The notes beneath the pieces were generated by a model. The model saw only the letters and a program-made list of their open reading frames with translations, made no database searches and was not told the DNA's origin. The translations under genes were made by a program, and so were the position numbers. A stretch of 64,000 nt of DNA from assembly GCF_020907985.1 (NCBI RefSeq), contig NZ_JAJJPA010000004.1, positions 1 through 64,000 of the forward strand, read 5' to 3'. This document shows, piece after piece, positions 44,871 through 53,111 of the stretch (within the stretch, counting starts at the first letter, position 1; each line of letters opens with the position of its first letter). This DNA comes from Kitasatospora humi (lineage in GTDB: Bacteria; Actinomycetota; Actinomycetes; Streptomycetales; Streptomycetaceae).

Positions 44871-46718
44871 ATGAGTGTTCCCGTGTCCGCTGAGTCGTCC
44901 CACGAGCAGCCCCGCCGCCGGGGGCTGCAGACGCTGCGTACCCAAGCTGCCGCGGTTCCACGCGCCTGGCTGCCCGGCGTGGTCGGCTACGCCACCCTGC
45001 TGATCGGCCTGGTGGACATCGCCAGCGGGGTCTTCCCGCGGCTGCGCCACACCCGGGTGCACACCTGGGCCGGCGAGTTGCCGGGCACCACCACGACGAT
45101 CGCCACCGCCGGCACCCTGCTGATCGGCCTGTTGCTGGTGCTGCTGGCGCACGCCCTGCGCCGCCGCAAGCGCCGGGCCTGGCGGATGGTGTGCGCGCTG
45201 CTGCCGGCGGGCGCGGCGCTGCACGTGCTGCGCTGGCACCAGATCGGCCCGGCCGTGGTCTCGCTGGTGCTCCTCGCGGTGATGCTGGTGCACCGCCGTG
45301 AGTTCTACGCCAAGGCCGACCCGCGCACCCGCTGGCGGGCGCTGCTGAACTTCGTGGTGATGGGCGCGATCAGCCTGGGCCTGGGCTTCCTGATCGTGAA
45401 CTCGCACTCGTCCCGTGAGATGGGGCACCCGAGCCTGATGGCCCGGGTCCGGGAGACGGTCTGGGGCCTGTTCGGCCTGGACGGCCCGGTCCGCTACCAC
45501 CCGGACCGGATCGGCGACCTGGTCGGCTACTCGCTGGCCGGGCTCGGCCTGCTGACCGCCTTCTCCACCGCCTACCTGCTGCTGCGCCCGGAGAAGCCGG
45601 AGCCGGAGCTCACCGCCGAGGACGAGGCCAAGGTCCGCGCCCTGCTGGACCGGCACGGCAAGCGCGACTCGCTGGGCTACTTCGCGCTGCGCCGGGACAA
45701 GAGCGTGCTGTTCTCGCCGACCGGCAAGGCGGCCATCTCCTACCGGGTGGTCTCCGGCGTGATGCTGGCCTCCGGCGACCCGGTGGGTGACGTCGAGGCC
45801 TGGCCCGGTGCGATCAAGGCCTTCATGGCGCAGGCCCGGGAGCACGCCTGGGTGCCGGCCGTGATGGGCTGCAGCGAGACCGGCGGCGAGGTGTGGACCC
45901 GTGAGGCCCACCTGGACGCGTTGGAGCTGGGCGACGAGGCGATCGTGGACGCGTCCACCTTCTCGCTGGCCGGCCGGGCGATGCGCAACGTCCGCCAGAT
46001 GGTCAAGCGGATCGAGCGCAACGGCTACTCCTGCCAGGTGCGCCGGGTCGGCGACCTGAGCCTGGAGGAGAAGCTCCGGATCGCCGACGCCGCGGCCCGC
46101 TGGCGCGGCACCGACACCGAGCGCGGCTTCTCGATGGCGCTCGGCCGGTTCGGCGACCCCGGCGACGACGCCTGCGTGGTGGTCACCGCGCACAAGGCGC
46201 CCGGCGAGGGCGAGGACCCGAACGCGGACGACCTCAAGGCAGTGCTGCACTTCGTCCCCTGGGGCGAGGACGGCATCTCGCTGGAGCTGATGCGCCGCGA
46301 CCGGGCGGCCGACCCGGGCCTCAACGAGCTGCTGATCGTGGCGGCCCTGGAGGCGGTGCCCGCGATGGGCATCCGCCGGGTCTCGTTGAACTTCGCGATG
46401 TTCCGGTCGGCGCTGGCCCGTGGTGAGCGGATCGGGGCCGGCCCGGTGCTGCGGGCCTGGCGCGGGCTGCTGGTCTTCCTCTCCCGCTGGTTCCAGATCG
46501 AGTCGCTGTACAAGTTCAACGCCAAGTTCCAGCCGGAGTGGGAGCCGCGGTTCCTGGTCTACCCGAACACCCGGGACCTGCCGCGGATCGGTTTCGCGGC
46601 GATGCAGGCGGAGGCGTTCATCACCCTGGGCATGCCGCGGTTCGGCCGCAAGAAGCAGCGCCAGGGGCTGATGCCGGCGCCTGCCGACCAGTCGGGCTCG
46701 ATCGCCCCGGCTGCCTGA
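44871..46718 (+). CDS. MprF/LysX-like phosphatidylglycerol lysyltransferase-domain protein
   Basis: This 615-residue protein has six or seven N-terminal transmembrane helices (residues about 30-235) and a C-terminal DUF2156 GNAT-like domain (about 255-590; KAAISYRVVSGVMLASGDPVG; VWTREAHLDALELGDEAIVD; GISLELMRRDRAADPGLNELLI; NFAMFR). Relatives transfer an amino acid from aminoacyl-tRNA to phosphatidylglycerol, reducing negative surface charge. There is no lysyl-tRNA synthetase domain, unlike mycobacterial LysX. It is placed between folE and folP, apparently an insertion in the folate cluster. Confidence 0.9.
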   Translation: MSVPVSAESSHEQPRRRGLQTLRTQAAAVPRAWLPGVVGYATLLIGLVDIASGVFPRLRHTRVHTWAGELPGTTTTIATAGTLLIGLLLVLLAHALRRRKRRAWRMVCALLPAGAALHVLRWHQIGPAVVSLVLLAVMLVHRREFYAKADPRTRWRALLNFVVMGAISLGLGFLIVNSHSSREMGHPSLMARVRETVWGLFGLDGPVRYHPDRIGDLVGYSLAGLGLLTAFSTAYLLLRPEKPEPELTAEDEAKVRALLDRHGKRDSLGYFALRRDKSVLFSPTGKAAISYRVVSGVMLASGDPVGDVEAWPGAIKAFMAQAREHAWVPAVMGCSETGGEVWTREAHLDALELGDEAIVDASTFSLAGRAMRNVRQMVKRIERNGYSCQVRRVGDLSLEEKLRIADAAARWRGTDTERGFSMALGRFGDPGDDACVVVTAHKAPGEGEDPNADDLKAVLHFVPWGEDGISLELMRRDRAADPGLNELLIVAALEAVPAMGIRRVSLNFAMFRSALARGERIGAGPVLRAWRGLLVFLSRWFQIESLYKFNAKFQPEWEPRFLVYPNTRDLPRIGFAAMQAEAFITLGMPRFGRKKQRQGLMPAPADQSGSIAPAA

Positions 46719-46786
46719 GCCGTACCGGCTGACCGGGACCGCCGCACCGGAGACCGGGTGACGGGTTGCGGGCCGATAATGGGCCC

Positions 46787-47641
46787 ATGAACAACCCGTT
46801 GCCCGGTTTGCCGGTTTTTGATCGCTGTGCCGTGATGGGCGTCGTCAATGTGACGCCGGACTCGTTCTCGGACGGTGGCCGCTGGCTGGATCCGCGCAAG
46901 GCGGTGGCGCACGGGCTCGACCTGGTGGCCCGTGGCGCCGACCTGGTGGACGTGGGCGGTGAGTCGACCCGGCCGGGCTCCCAGCGGGTCACCGAGGAGG
47001 AGGAGCTGCGCCGGGTGATCCCGGTGGTGCGGGAGCTGGCCGCCGCCGGGGTGCTGGTCTCGGTGGACACCATGCGGGCCGCGGTGGCCGAGCAGTCGCT
47101 GGCGGCCGGCGCGGTGCTGGTCAACGACGTCTCCGGTGGGCTGGCCGATCCGGCGATGGCCCGGGTGGTGGCCGACAGCGGGGCTCCGTTCGTGGTGATG
47201 CACTGGCGCGGCCAGTCCGCCGACATGGAGCAGCGGGCGGTCTACCAGGACGTGGTGGCCGATGTGGTCGCCGAGCTGACCGCCCGGATCGAGGCGCTGC
47301 TCTCGGCCGGGGTCAAGGCCGAGCAGCTGGTCCTGGACCCGGGGCTGGGCTTCGCCAAGACCCCCGAGCACAACTGGGCGCTGATGGGAGGTTTGGACGC
47401 GCTGACCGCCTTGGGCCGCCCGGTGCTGGTGGCCGCATCCCGCAAGCGGTTCCTGGGTACGCTGCTCGCCGACCCGCAAACCGGCGAGCTGCGGCCACCC
47501 CGCCGGCGCGACGACGCGACCGCGGCGATCTCGGTGCTGTCGGCCCGGGCGGGGGCCTGGGCGGTGCGGGTGCACGACGTGGCGGGCACCGCGGACGCCG
47601 TCCGGGTGGTCGCCGCCTGGCGCGCCGCGGGGCCGAGCTGA
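46787..47641 (+). CDS. folP: Dihydropteroate synthase
   Basis: This 284-residue enzyme condenses p-aminobenzoate with hydroxymethyl-dihydropterin pyrophosphate and is the sulfonamide target. Family signatures MGVVNVTPDSFSDGG (residues about 16-30) and DVGGESTRPGS (about 50-60) are intact. ATG 46787 is chosen; GATAAT at 46775-46780 lies six bases before it, so it may be leaderless. The NTF2-like gene, folB and folK follow on the same strand. Confidence 0.97.
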   Translation: MNNPLPGLPVFDRCAVMGVVNVTPDSFSDGGRWLDPRKAVAHGLDLVARGADLVDVGGESTRPGSQRVTEEEELRRVIPVVRELAAAGVLVSVDTMRAAVAEQSLAAGAVLVNDVSGGLADPAMARVVADSGAPFVVMHWRGQSADMEQRAVYQDVVADVVAELTARIEALLSAGVKAEQLVLDPGLGFAKTPEHNWALMGGLDALTALGRPVLVAASRKRFLGTLLADPQTGELRPPRRRDDATAAISVLSARAGAWAVRVHDVAGTADAVRVVAAWRAAGPS

Positions 47642-47669
47642 GCGGACGGGCGGACGGAAGCGGACGGAA
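47642..47669 (+). repeat. 10-bp tandem repeat after the folP stop
   Basis: GCGGACGG, GCGGACGGAA and GCGGACGGAA follow each other directly from the base after the stop codon. Confidence 0.8.
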
Positions 47670-47674
47670 GGTGG

Positions 47675-48199
47675 GTGGTGGCCGGCGTGACCGGTGACTC
47701 GCTGGGCAATGGCAACAACGGCAAGACGGCGGCCCTGGAGGCCGACCGGGAGGCGGTGCTGGCGGCGAACCAGCGGCTGTACGAGTCGTTGGAGAACAAC
47801 GACCTGGAGGCGCTGGAGGACGTCTGGCTCTCCGCGGCCGACGCCGACGACAAGGGCGGGGTGGTCTGCGTGCACCCCGGCTGGCCGGTGCTGCGCGGCC
47901 GCGCCCAGGTGACCCGCTCCTACCTCCTGATCATGATGAACACGGAGTACATCCAGTTCTTCCTGACCGATGTCGAGGTCGAGGTGCAGGGCGACGCGGC
48001 ATTGGTCACCTGCACCGAGAACATCCTGTCCGGCGGCGAGGCCGAGGAGGAGGGGGAGCTGGGTCCGCTGGTCGGCGGCAAGGTGGTCGCCACCAACCTG
48101 TTCCGCCGCACCCCGGCTGGTTGGCGGCTCTGGTCGCACCATGGCTCACCCGTGCTGACCAGCGGTGATGACGATGACGAGGGCGACGGCCGGGGCTGA
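47675..48199 (+). CDS. NTF2/SnoaL-like protein
   Basis: The 174-residue protein has an NTF2-like fold (NQRLYESLENNDLEALEDVW near residue 30; VCVHPGWPVLRGRAQV near 70) flanked by a Gly/Asn-rich N-terminus and an acidic Asp/Glu tail. The His-Pro-Gly-Trp segment is typical of the SnoaL_3 group. It lies inside the folate operon between folP and folB, so a pteridine-related role is possible, perhaps in dephosphorylating a pterin intermediate; this is unproven. Start GTG 47675 or 47678 follows GGAAGGT. Confidence 0.85.
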   Translation: MVAGVTGDSLGNGNNGKTAALEADREAVLAANQRLYESLENNDLEALEDVWLSAADADDKGGVVCVHPGWPVLRGRAQVTRSYLLIMMNTEYIQFFLTDVEVEVQGDAALVTCTENILSGGEAEEEGELGPLVGGKVVATNLFRRTPAGWRLWSHHGSPVLTSGDDDDEGDGRG

Positions 48200-48298
48200 C
48201 GCCGGGCCCTGGGACCGGACCGTCGGCGGCCGAGGGTAGATTCGATGGTCGGTGGGCGACGTGGCCTGCCGGACCCAGATCAGGAGCAGTGATGCCAG

Positions 48299-48661
48299 GT
48301 GCTTGACCGTGTCACCCTGAAGGGCCTGCGCGCCCGCGGCCACCACGGGGTCTTCGAGCGCGAGCGGATCGAGGGCCAGACCTTCGTGGTCGACGTGGTG
48401 CTCCACCTCGACACCCGCCCGGCCGCCTCCGGCGACGACCTCACGCGCACGGCCCACTACGGGATCGTCGCCGAGGAGGTCACCGCGATCATCGCCGGTG
48501 AGCCGGTCGACCTGATCGAGACGCTGGCCCAGCGGATCGCCGACCAGTGCCTCAAGCACGAGCCGGTCGAGGAGGTGGAGGTCACGGTCCACAAGCCGGA
48601 CGCCCCGATCACCGTGCCCTTCGACGACGTGACCGTCACCATCCACCGGGGCCGCCCGTGA
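48299..48661 (+). CDS. folB: Dihydroneopterin aldolase
   Basis: The 120-residue enzyme cleaves dihydroneopterin to 6-hydroxymethyl-dihydropterin and glycolaldehyde. LKGLRARGHHGVFERERIEGQ near the N-terminus and LIETLAQRIADQCL in the middle are family hallmarks, with the active-site Lys in VHKPDAPI near residue 99. Translation starts at GTG 48299. folK follows after 76 bp, with a palindromic element between. Confidence 0.96.
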   Translation: MLDRVTLKGLRARGHHGVFERERIEGQTFVVDVVLHLDTRPAASGDDLTRTAHYGIVAEEVTAIIAGEPVDLIETLAQRIADQCLKHEPVEEVEVTVHKPDAPITVPFDDVTVTIHRGRP

Positions 48662-48687
48662 CGGCCTCCCGCGCGACCACCCAGCAG

Positions 48688-48718
48688 CTTTCCCCAGCCT
48701 CCGGCCGGGGCGCCTCCA
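48688..48718. repeat. Dispersed palindromic element copy (diverged)
   Basis: CTTTCCCCAGCCTCCGGCCG followed by GGGCGCCTCCA matches the reverse complement of the 21717 element over its core (CCCCAGCCTCCGGCCGGGG). It lies between folB and folK. Confidence 0.65.
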
Positions 48719-48737
48719 CGCCCAGGAAGGGCCACCG

Positions 48738-49331
48738 ATGAGCACCAGCGACCCGACCGCCACTCCGACCACGTTCAACCTGCAGCACCGGGTGGACAGC
48801 GCCGACAGCACGCTGGCCAACCCGCGCACCGCCGTGGTGGCCCTGGGCAGCAACCTGGGCAACCGGCTGGAGACGCTGCAGGGCGCGGTGGACGCACTGG
48901 GCGACACCCCCGGCGTGAAGATCACCGCGGTGTCCGGCGTCTTCGAGACCGAGGCCCTGGGCGGCCCCGCCGAGCAGCCCAACTACTACAACGCGGTGGT
49001 GCTGCTGCGCACCACGCTGCCGCCGTACTCGCTGCTGGAGCGGGCCAACGCGATCGAGGACGCGTTCGGCCGGGAGCGCACCGTGCGCTGGGGTGCCCGC
49101 ACCCTGGACGTCGACATCATCAACTTCCAAGGCGTGCTGAGCGAGGACCCGGTGCTGCTGCTGCCGCACCCGCGCGCGCACGAGCGGGCCTTCGTGCTGG
49201 CTCCCTGGCTGGACGCCGACCAGGCCGCCGAGCTGCCCGGGCACGGGCCGGTCGCCGAGCTGCTCGCCGCGATCGGGGACAGCCAGGACGTGCGGCGCCG
49301 CACCGACATCGAGCTGCGGCTGCCCGAGTAG
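48738..49331 (+). CDS. folK: 6-hydroxymethyl-7,8-dihydropterin pyrophosphokinase
   Basis: This 197-residue enzyme transfers pyrophosphate from ATP to hydroxymethyl-dihydropterin, supplying FolP. ALGSNLGNRLETLQ near residue 35 and RTVRWGARTLDVDII near 115 carry the pterin and Mg-ATP residues. An N-terminal extension of about 30 residues precedes the core. Start ATG 48738 follows GGAAGGG. DUF3180 follows on the same strand. Confidence 0.96.
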   Translation: MSTSDPTATPTTFNLQHRVDSADSTLANPRTAVVALGSNLGNRLETLQGAVDALGDTPGVKITAVSGVFETEALGGPAEQPNYYNAVVLLRTTLPPYSLLERANAIEDAFGRERTVRWGARTLDVDIINFQGVLSEDPVLLLPHPRAHERAFVLAPWLDADQAAELPGHGPVAELLAAIGDSQDVRRRTDIELRLPE

Positions 49332-49408
49332 GGCCGAGATCGGGCCGCGGCCGTCGCAGTAGGGTCGGTGCGACGGCCGACCGTCCGTCAGAAGGGAAAA
49401 CCCGGATC

Positions 49409-49906
49409 GTGAAGCCGCTGCGACTGCGTCTCCTGCTCGCCATCTTCGTGGTCGCCACGGCCCTCGCCTGGGCCGGCGCGAAGTTGTGGAACTCGCTGGC
49501 CACGCTGCCCGGCACGCCCACCGCGGCACCGGTGGTGCTGGCGGTGGTCGCGGTGATCCTGCTGGCGGTGGCGCTCTCGCTGCGCGCCCGGCTGAAGGCG
49601 ATCCGGGACCGGGCGCCGGACGCCAAGCGGGTGGACCCGCTGCTGGCCGCCCGGGCCGTGGTGCTCGCGCAGGCCAGCGCGCTGGCCTCCGCGGTGGTCA
49701 GTGGGATCTACGCGGGCCTGGGCATCGAGCTGCTCACCCTGCCGGACTTCGACGCCCACCGCGGGCCGGCGATCACCGCCGGGCTGGCGGTGCTGGCGGG
49801 CGCCGCCGTGGTCGCCGTGGCCCTGTGGCTGCAGCACATCTGCAAGCTCCCGGAGGACGGCGGCAACCGCGACCGGGGCAAGGGCACGGCCTCCTCGCCG
49901 CGCTGA
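49409..49906 (+). CDS. DUF3180 membrane protein
   Basis: The 165-residue protein has four transmembrane helices (LLAIFVVATALAWAGAKLW; PVVLAVVAVILLAVALSL; LASAVVSGIYAGLGIELL; AGLAVLAGAAVVAVALWL) and a charged C-terminus. It matches DUF3180, regularly found after folK in actinobacteria. An AGAAGGGAAA ribosome region precedes the start. Function is unknown. Confidence 0.88.
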   Translation: MKPLRLRLLLAIFVVATALAWAGAKLWNSLATLPGTPTAAPVVLAVVAVILLAVALSLRARLKAIRDRAPDAKRVDPLLAARAVVLAQASALASAVVSGIYAGLGIELLTLPDFDAHRGPAITAGLAVLAGAAVVAVALWLQHICKLPEDGGNRDRGKGTASSPR

Positions 49907-49961
49907 CCAGGCATCAACCGCAGGCGCCCACCCCAAGGAAACACTCAGGTTCGGCGCACGC

Positions 49962-49967
49962 TAGTTT
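49962..49967 (+). promoter_or_regulatory. -10 element of a leaderless coiled-coil gene
   Basis: TAGTTT ends 7 bases before the ATG at 49975, so transcription should start at the ATG. GGAAAC 18-20 bases further upstream could be a -35 of the extracytoplasmic sigma type. Confidence 0.45.
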
Positions 49968-49974
49968 TCTGCCC

Positions 49975-51243
49975 ATGCCTCGCGGACGCCACCGACACTC
50001 CTCGCTCCTCAGCCGTGCGATCGGCCCCGCCGCCGCGGCCGTCCTCACGGTGACCGCGCTCGCCGAACTGCTGCTCGACTCGGACCAGATGGTGGCCCGC
50101 TCGGTCGGAGTGGCCGCGGTGCTCGCCGTCCTGGGCCTGGCGATGGTGCTGCGGCAGCGGGACCGCGCCGCGCGGGCCGCCGCCGAGGCCGCCGCGGCCC
50201 GCCGGATCCGTGACGAGGAGCGGTTCGAGGAACAGCTGGCCGAGGCCGAGTACGCCGCCGAGGTGGCCGAGGAGCGGGCGTCCCGGCTCGGCCGCCGGCT
50301 GACCGCGGAGAAGTCCCGGCTGGCCAAGGCGGAGACCGAGATCGCCCGGCTGCTCAAGGAGCGCGCGGTGCTGGCCGCCGAGCAGGCGCTCAGGGAGGCC
50401 GAGGCGACCCAGAAGGCGATCGAGGCGGCCCGCCCCAAGCATCCGGTGAGTCCGGTCGCCTACCTGCGCGCGGCGAACGCGCTGCGGGCGATGGCCCGGC
50501 GCGCCGAGCTGGCGCAGGCCCAGGCCGAGCACCTGGCGCGCCGGCAGGCCGCCCGGCAGCCCGCCGCACTGCCGGCCGCGCGGTCCGCCCAGGCCCCCGC
50601 GCTGCCCGAGGCCCAGGCCCCCGCGCTGCCCGAGGCGCTGTCCCCCGCGCTGCCCGAGGCGCTGCCGGCCGCGCTGCCGGACGCGGCGCCCGCCGCGCTG
50701 CCCGAGGTGCGCGCCCAGCACAGGCCCGCCCTGGTCGAGCCGACTGCCCGGCCGGCGGCCGAGCCCGCTGCCGTCGAGTCGGCTGCCGAGGCCGAGCCCG
50801 CTGCCGTCGAGCCGGGTACCGAGGCCGGGCCCGCGGCGAAGGCGGCGCCCGGCGAACGTCCCGCGGTGACCGCCTCCCCCGTGCGCCCGATGCTCGCCGC
50901 CCCCACCGAGCGGGCCGCCGCGGCCGCCGCCATGGTGCCGGTGGCCCGGCAGCGCCCGCGCCCGTCGGCGCCGGGCAGCCGCCCCGCGCCCTCGTTCAGC
51001 TTCTTCGACCGCGGCGCGGCGCCGCGGGTGGCCGCCCCGGCCCCGTCGGTGCGCTCGGTCAGCGAGCTGGCCCAGCAGCGCACCGAGCGGGCGGGCGCCG
51101 GAGCCGAGCAGGCCCGCCCGGCGCAGGACGACCTGGCCGACGTGCTGGGCGACGAGGTGGCCGGCACCGAGGTGGTCGACCTCACCCCCGAGGACGAGAC
51201 CGAGCTGCTGGACGTCGGCGAGCTGCGCGCCAAGCACCGCTGA
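49975..51243 (+). CDS. Coiled-coil, Ala/Pro-rich membrane-associated hypothetical protein
   Basis: The 422-residue protein has two hydrophobic segments (AAAAVLTVTALAELLL and VGVAAVLAVLGLAMVL, residues about 17-55), a long alpha-helical coiled coil rich in Ala, Glu and Arg (about 60-195), then low-complexity repeats (ALPEAQAP, ALPEALSP, ALPEALPA, near 205-240) and a disordered tail ending in acidic LTPEDETELLDVGELRAKHR. No enzyme motif is seen. It could be a structural or divisome-type protein. Probably leaderless. Confidence 0.78.
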   Translation: MPRGRHRHSSLLSRAIGPAAAAVLTVTALAELLLDSDQMVARSVGVAAVLAVLGLAMVLRQRDRAARAAAEAAAARRIRDEERFEEQLAEAEYAAEVAEERASRLGRRLTAEKSRLAKAETEIARLLKERAVLAAEQALREAEATQKAIEAARPKHPVSPVAYLRAANALRAMARRAELAQAQAEHLARRQAARQPAALPAARSAQAPALPEAQAPALPEALSPALPEALPAALPDAAPAALPEVRAQHRPALVEPTARPAAEPAAVESAAEAEPAAVEPGTEAGPAAKAAPGERPAVTASPVRPMLAAPTERAAAAAAMVPVARQRPRPSAPGSRPAPSFSFFDRGAAPRVAAPAPSVRSVSELAQQRTERAGAGAEQARPAQDDLADVLGDEVAGTEVVDLTPEDETELLDVGELRAKHR

Positions 51244-51269
51244 AGTCCGCCCGAATAGCTGAGAGTTGC

Positions 51270-51755
51270 TCAGATCCGCGGATAACGACCGGCCAGCACC
51301 CAGATGTTCGGGTTGTCGCCCAGCTCCGGGTGCAGGTCGGTCAGGTCGGCCAGCACGTCCTGCAGGAAGTCCCGGGCCTCGCGGCGCAGTTCCTGGTGGC
51401 GCACCACCAGCGGCGGTTCGTCCAGCCAGCTGGCGATGATCTCCACGTGCCCGAACCGGCGGGCGAACCTGAGCAGTTCGGTGTTCTGGGTGAAGTCCAG
51501 GTCGGCGGTGCGCAGCGCGGCGGCCCGGCTGCCGCGCGGGTCCTCGTCGAGCTGCTCCACGATGTCGCACAGCGCCCAGGCGAAGTCCAGCACCGGCACC
51601 CAGCCCCAGGCGGTGGAGAGCTCCAGCTCGTCCTCGGCGATGTACACGTCCCCGCAGAACAGGTCGTGCCGCAGCGCCTGCACGGAGGCGGTGCGGTAGT
51701 CGGTCTGCGGTGGGTCGGGGATCCGCAGCGAGAGGGAGTAGCCGAGCTCGATCAC
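51270..51755 (-). CDS. Hypothetical protein, conserved-looking
   Basis: The 161-residue acidic soluble protein starts at GTG 51755 (MIELGYSLSLRIPDPP) and has no signal peptide. DVYIAEDELELSTAWGWVPVLDFAWAL near residue 45 and LRFARRFGHVEIIASWLDEPP near 105 look well folded. Extending the frame upstream would include a rare TTA codon and would overlap the arfB promoter region. It converges with the coiled-coil gene. I do not recognise the family. Confidence 0.75.
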   Translation of the reverse strand: MIELGYSLSLRIPDPPQTDYRTASVQALRHDLFCGDVYIAEDELELSTAWGWVPVLDFAWALCDIVEQLDEDPRGSRAAALRTADLDFTQNTELLRFARRFGHVEIIASWLDEPPLVVRHQELRREARDFLQDVLADLTDLHPELGDNPNIWVLAGRYPRI

Positions 51756-51807
51756 CCGCTCATTTAACCGCGTGACGCGGCGCGGTCCGTCCGGGGATGA
51801 TGGCGGT

Positions 51808-52242
51808 ATGCCCGAGCCAGTGCGCGTTCGGGGCTCGGTGGCGGTGCCGGACGCCGAGCTCGTCTGGCGCTTCTCCCGGTCCAGCGGCCCCGGCGGCCAG
51901 CACGTGAACACCTCCGACACCCAGGTCGAGCTGCGCTACGACCTGGCCGCCTCCGCGGCGCTGCCCGAGGTGTGGAAGCAGCGCGCCCTGGAGCGGCTGG
52001 CGCACCGGCTGGTGGACGGCCGGGTGCTGGTGGTGCGGGCCAGCGAGCACCGCTCGCAGTGGCGCAACCGCGAGGTGGCGGCGGCCCGCCTGGCCTCGCT
52101 GCTCGGCGAGGCGACCGCCCCGCCGCCCAAGGCCCGCCGGGCCACCAAGCCGAGCCGCGGCATGGTCGAGCGGCGGCTGGCGAACAAGAAGCACCGCGCG
52201 GAGCTCAAGCGCGGCCGGTCGGCGCCGCGCGCCACCGACTAG
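51808..52242 (+). CDS. arfB: Ribosome-rescue peptidyl-tRNA hydrolase ArfB
   Basis: This 144-residue release-factor-like protein has the GGQ motif (SSGPGGQHVNTSDTQVELR near residue 28) needed to hydrolyse peptidyl-tRNA, and a basic tail (RGMVERRLANKKHRAELKRG) that inserts in the mRNA channel of stalled ribosomes. It lacks the codon-recognition domains of RF1/RF2, as ArfB/YaeJ does. Start ATG 51808. It converges with the flavin reductase gene, leaving 7 bp between stops. Confidence 0.93.
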   Translation: MPEPVRVRGSVAVPDAELVWRFSRSSGPGGQHVNTSDTQVELRYDLAASAALPEVWKQRALERLAHRLVDGRVLVVRASEHRSQWRNREVAAARLASLLGEATAPPPKARRATKPSRGMVERRLANKKHRAELKRGRSAPRATD

Positions 52243-52249
52243 CTCCGGT

Positions 52250-52780
52250 TCAGCCCAGCTGCCGGTAGCCGCCGCGGAAGTAGAGCAGCGGTCGGCCGTC
52301 CGGGGCCGGCACCCGGGCGCGCAGCACCCGGCCGAGCACCAGGGTGTGGTCGCCGGCGGCTATCCGCTGCTCGGTGCGGCACTCCACGGTCGCCAGGGCG
52401 CCGCTGATCAGCGGCGAGTCGGTCAGTTCGGAGCGCTCGTGCGGGGTGTCCGCGAACAGCAGTCGGTCGCTGAGCCGCCCCTTCATGGCGAACCGGCCGG
52501 CCACTGCCTTGTGCTGCTCGCCGAGGAGCGAGACGGCCCACCGGTCGACCCGGGAGAGCAGTTCGTCCATCCGGGAGTCCTCCCGCACCGAGACCAGCAC
52601 CAGCGGCGGTTCCAGCGAGACCGACAGGAACGACGTGGCGGTCATTCCCGCGTCGTCGCCCGCGTCGGAGGCGGTCACCAGGGCGACGCCGGCGGCCAGC
52701 TGGGTGAGCGCGGCGCGGAACTCGTCCGGGGTGGCGTTCGGGACGGTGAGGTGCTGCGGCGAGGTGGACACGTACCGCAC
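52250..52780 (-). CDS. Flavin reductase-family protein
   Basis: The 176-residue flavin reductase-like protein (FMN-binding split barrel) has AALTQLAAGVALVTASD near residue 25, GMTATSFLSVSLEPPLVLVSV near 45-65, and a C-terminal GDHTLVLGRVL segment. Such enzymes supply reduced FMN or FAD to a monooxygenase. Translation starts at GTG 52780 (or GTG 52771). No monooxygenase gene is adjacent. It is divergent from the GGDEF gene. Confidence 0.9.
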   Translation of the reverse strand: MRYVSTSPQHLTVPNATPDEFRAALTQLAAGVALVTASDAGDDAGMTATSFLSVSLEPPLVLVSVREDSRMDELLSRVDRWAVSLLGEQHKAVAGRFAMKGRLSDRLLFADTPHERSELTDSPLISGALATVECRTEQRIAAGDHTLVLGRVLRARVPAPDGRPLLYFRGGYRQLG

Positions 52781-53111
52781 GGTAGCCCCAGGGCCGTGTC
52801 GATGGCATCCGGCGGTGGTCCTAGGCCGGTCCTAGGCCCTGGGGCGAGCTGTCCGGTTCCGGACGGCCGTGCGGCGGCCGCGCGGGCTCGGACCGGGCAC
52901 GATCGACCGCGAAGTTGGCCATCGCCGGATCCTGTCCGGGCATGACCGAGATGAACCGGATTTGCCTCTCTATGCGTTCTGTGATTTGAGTCACAAGTAA
53001 CGACCTATTGCTGACCGAGCGTGCCGATCGCTGTGCTCGCTGTGATTCAGTTCTTCTGGCAATCGGACGATAACCATCAAGACCCACCCGAAGAACCGGG
53101 GGAGCCCCCGC
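52781..53111. other. Divergent 331-bp regulatory region upstream of the GGDEF gene
   Basis: No gene is supported. The part from about 52955 to 53095 is much richer in A/T than its surroundings and holds the palindrome at 52980-52995. It should contain the cdgB promoter, but I cannot choose one -35/-10 pair. Confidence 0.55.
52980..52995. promoter_or_regulatory. TGTGA-N6-TCACA palindrome upstream of cdgB
   Basis: TGTGA TTTGAG TCACA is a perfect match to the CRP/FNR-class consensus, 117 bp before the cdgB start. The inner GTGA...TCAC also resembles a BldD half-site pair, and BldD is known to control cdgB in Streptomyces. Which protein binds is not decided by the sequence. Confidence 0.6.
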
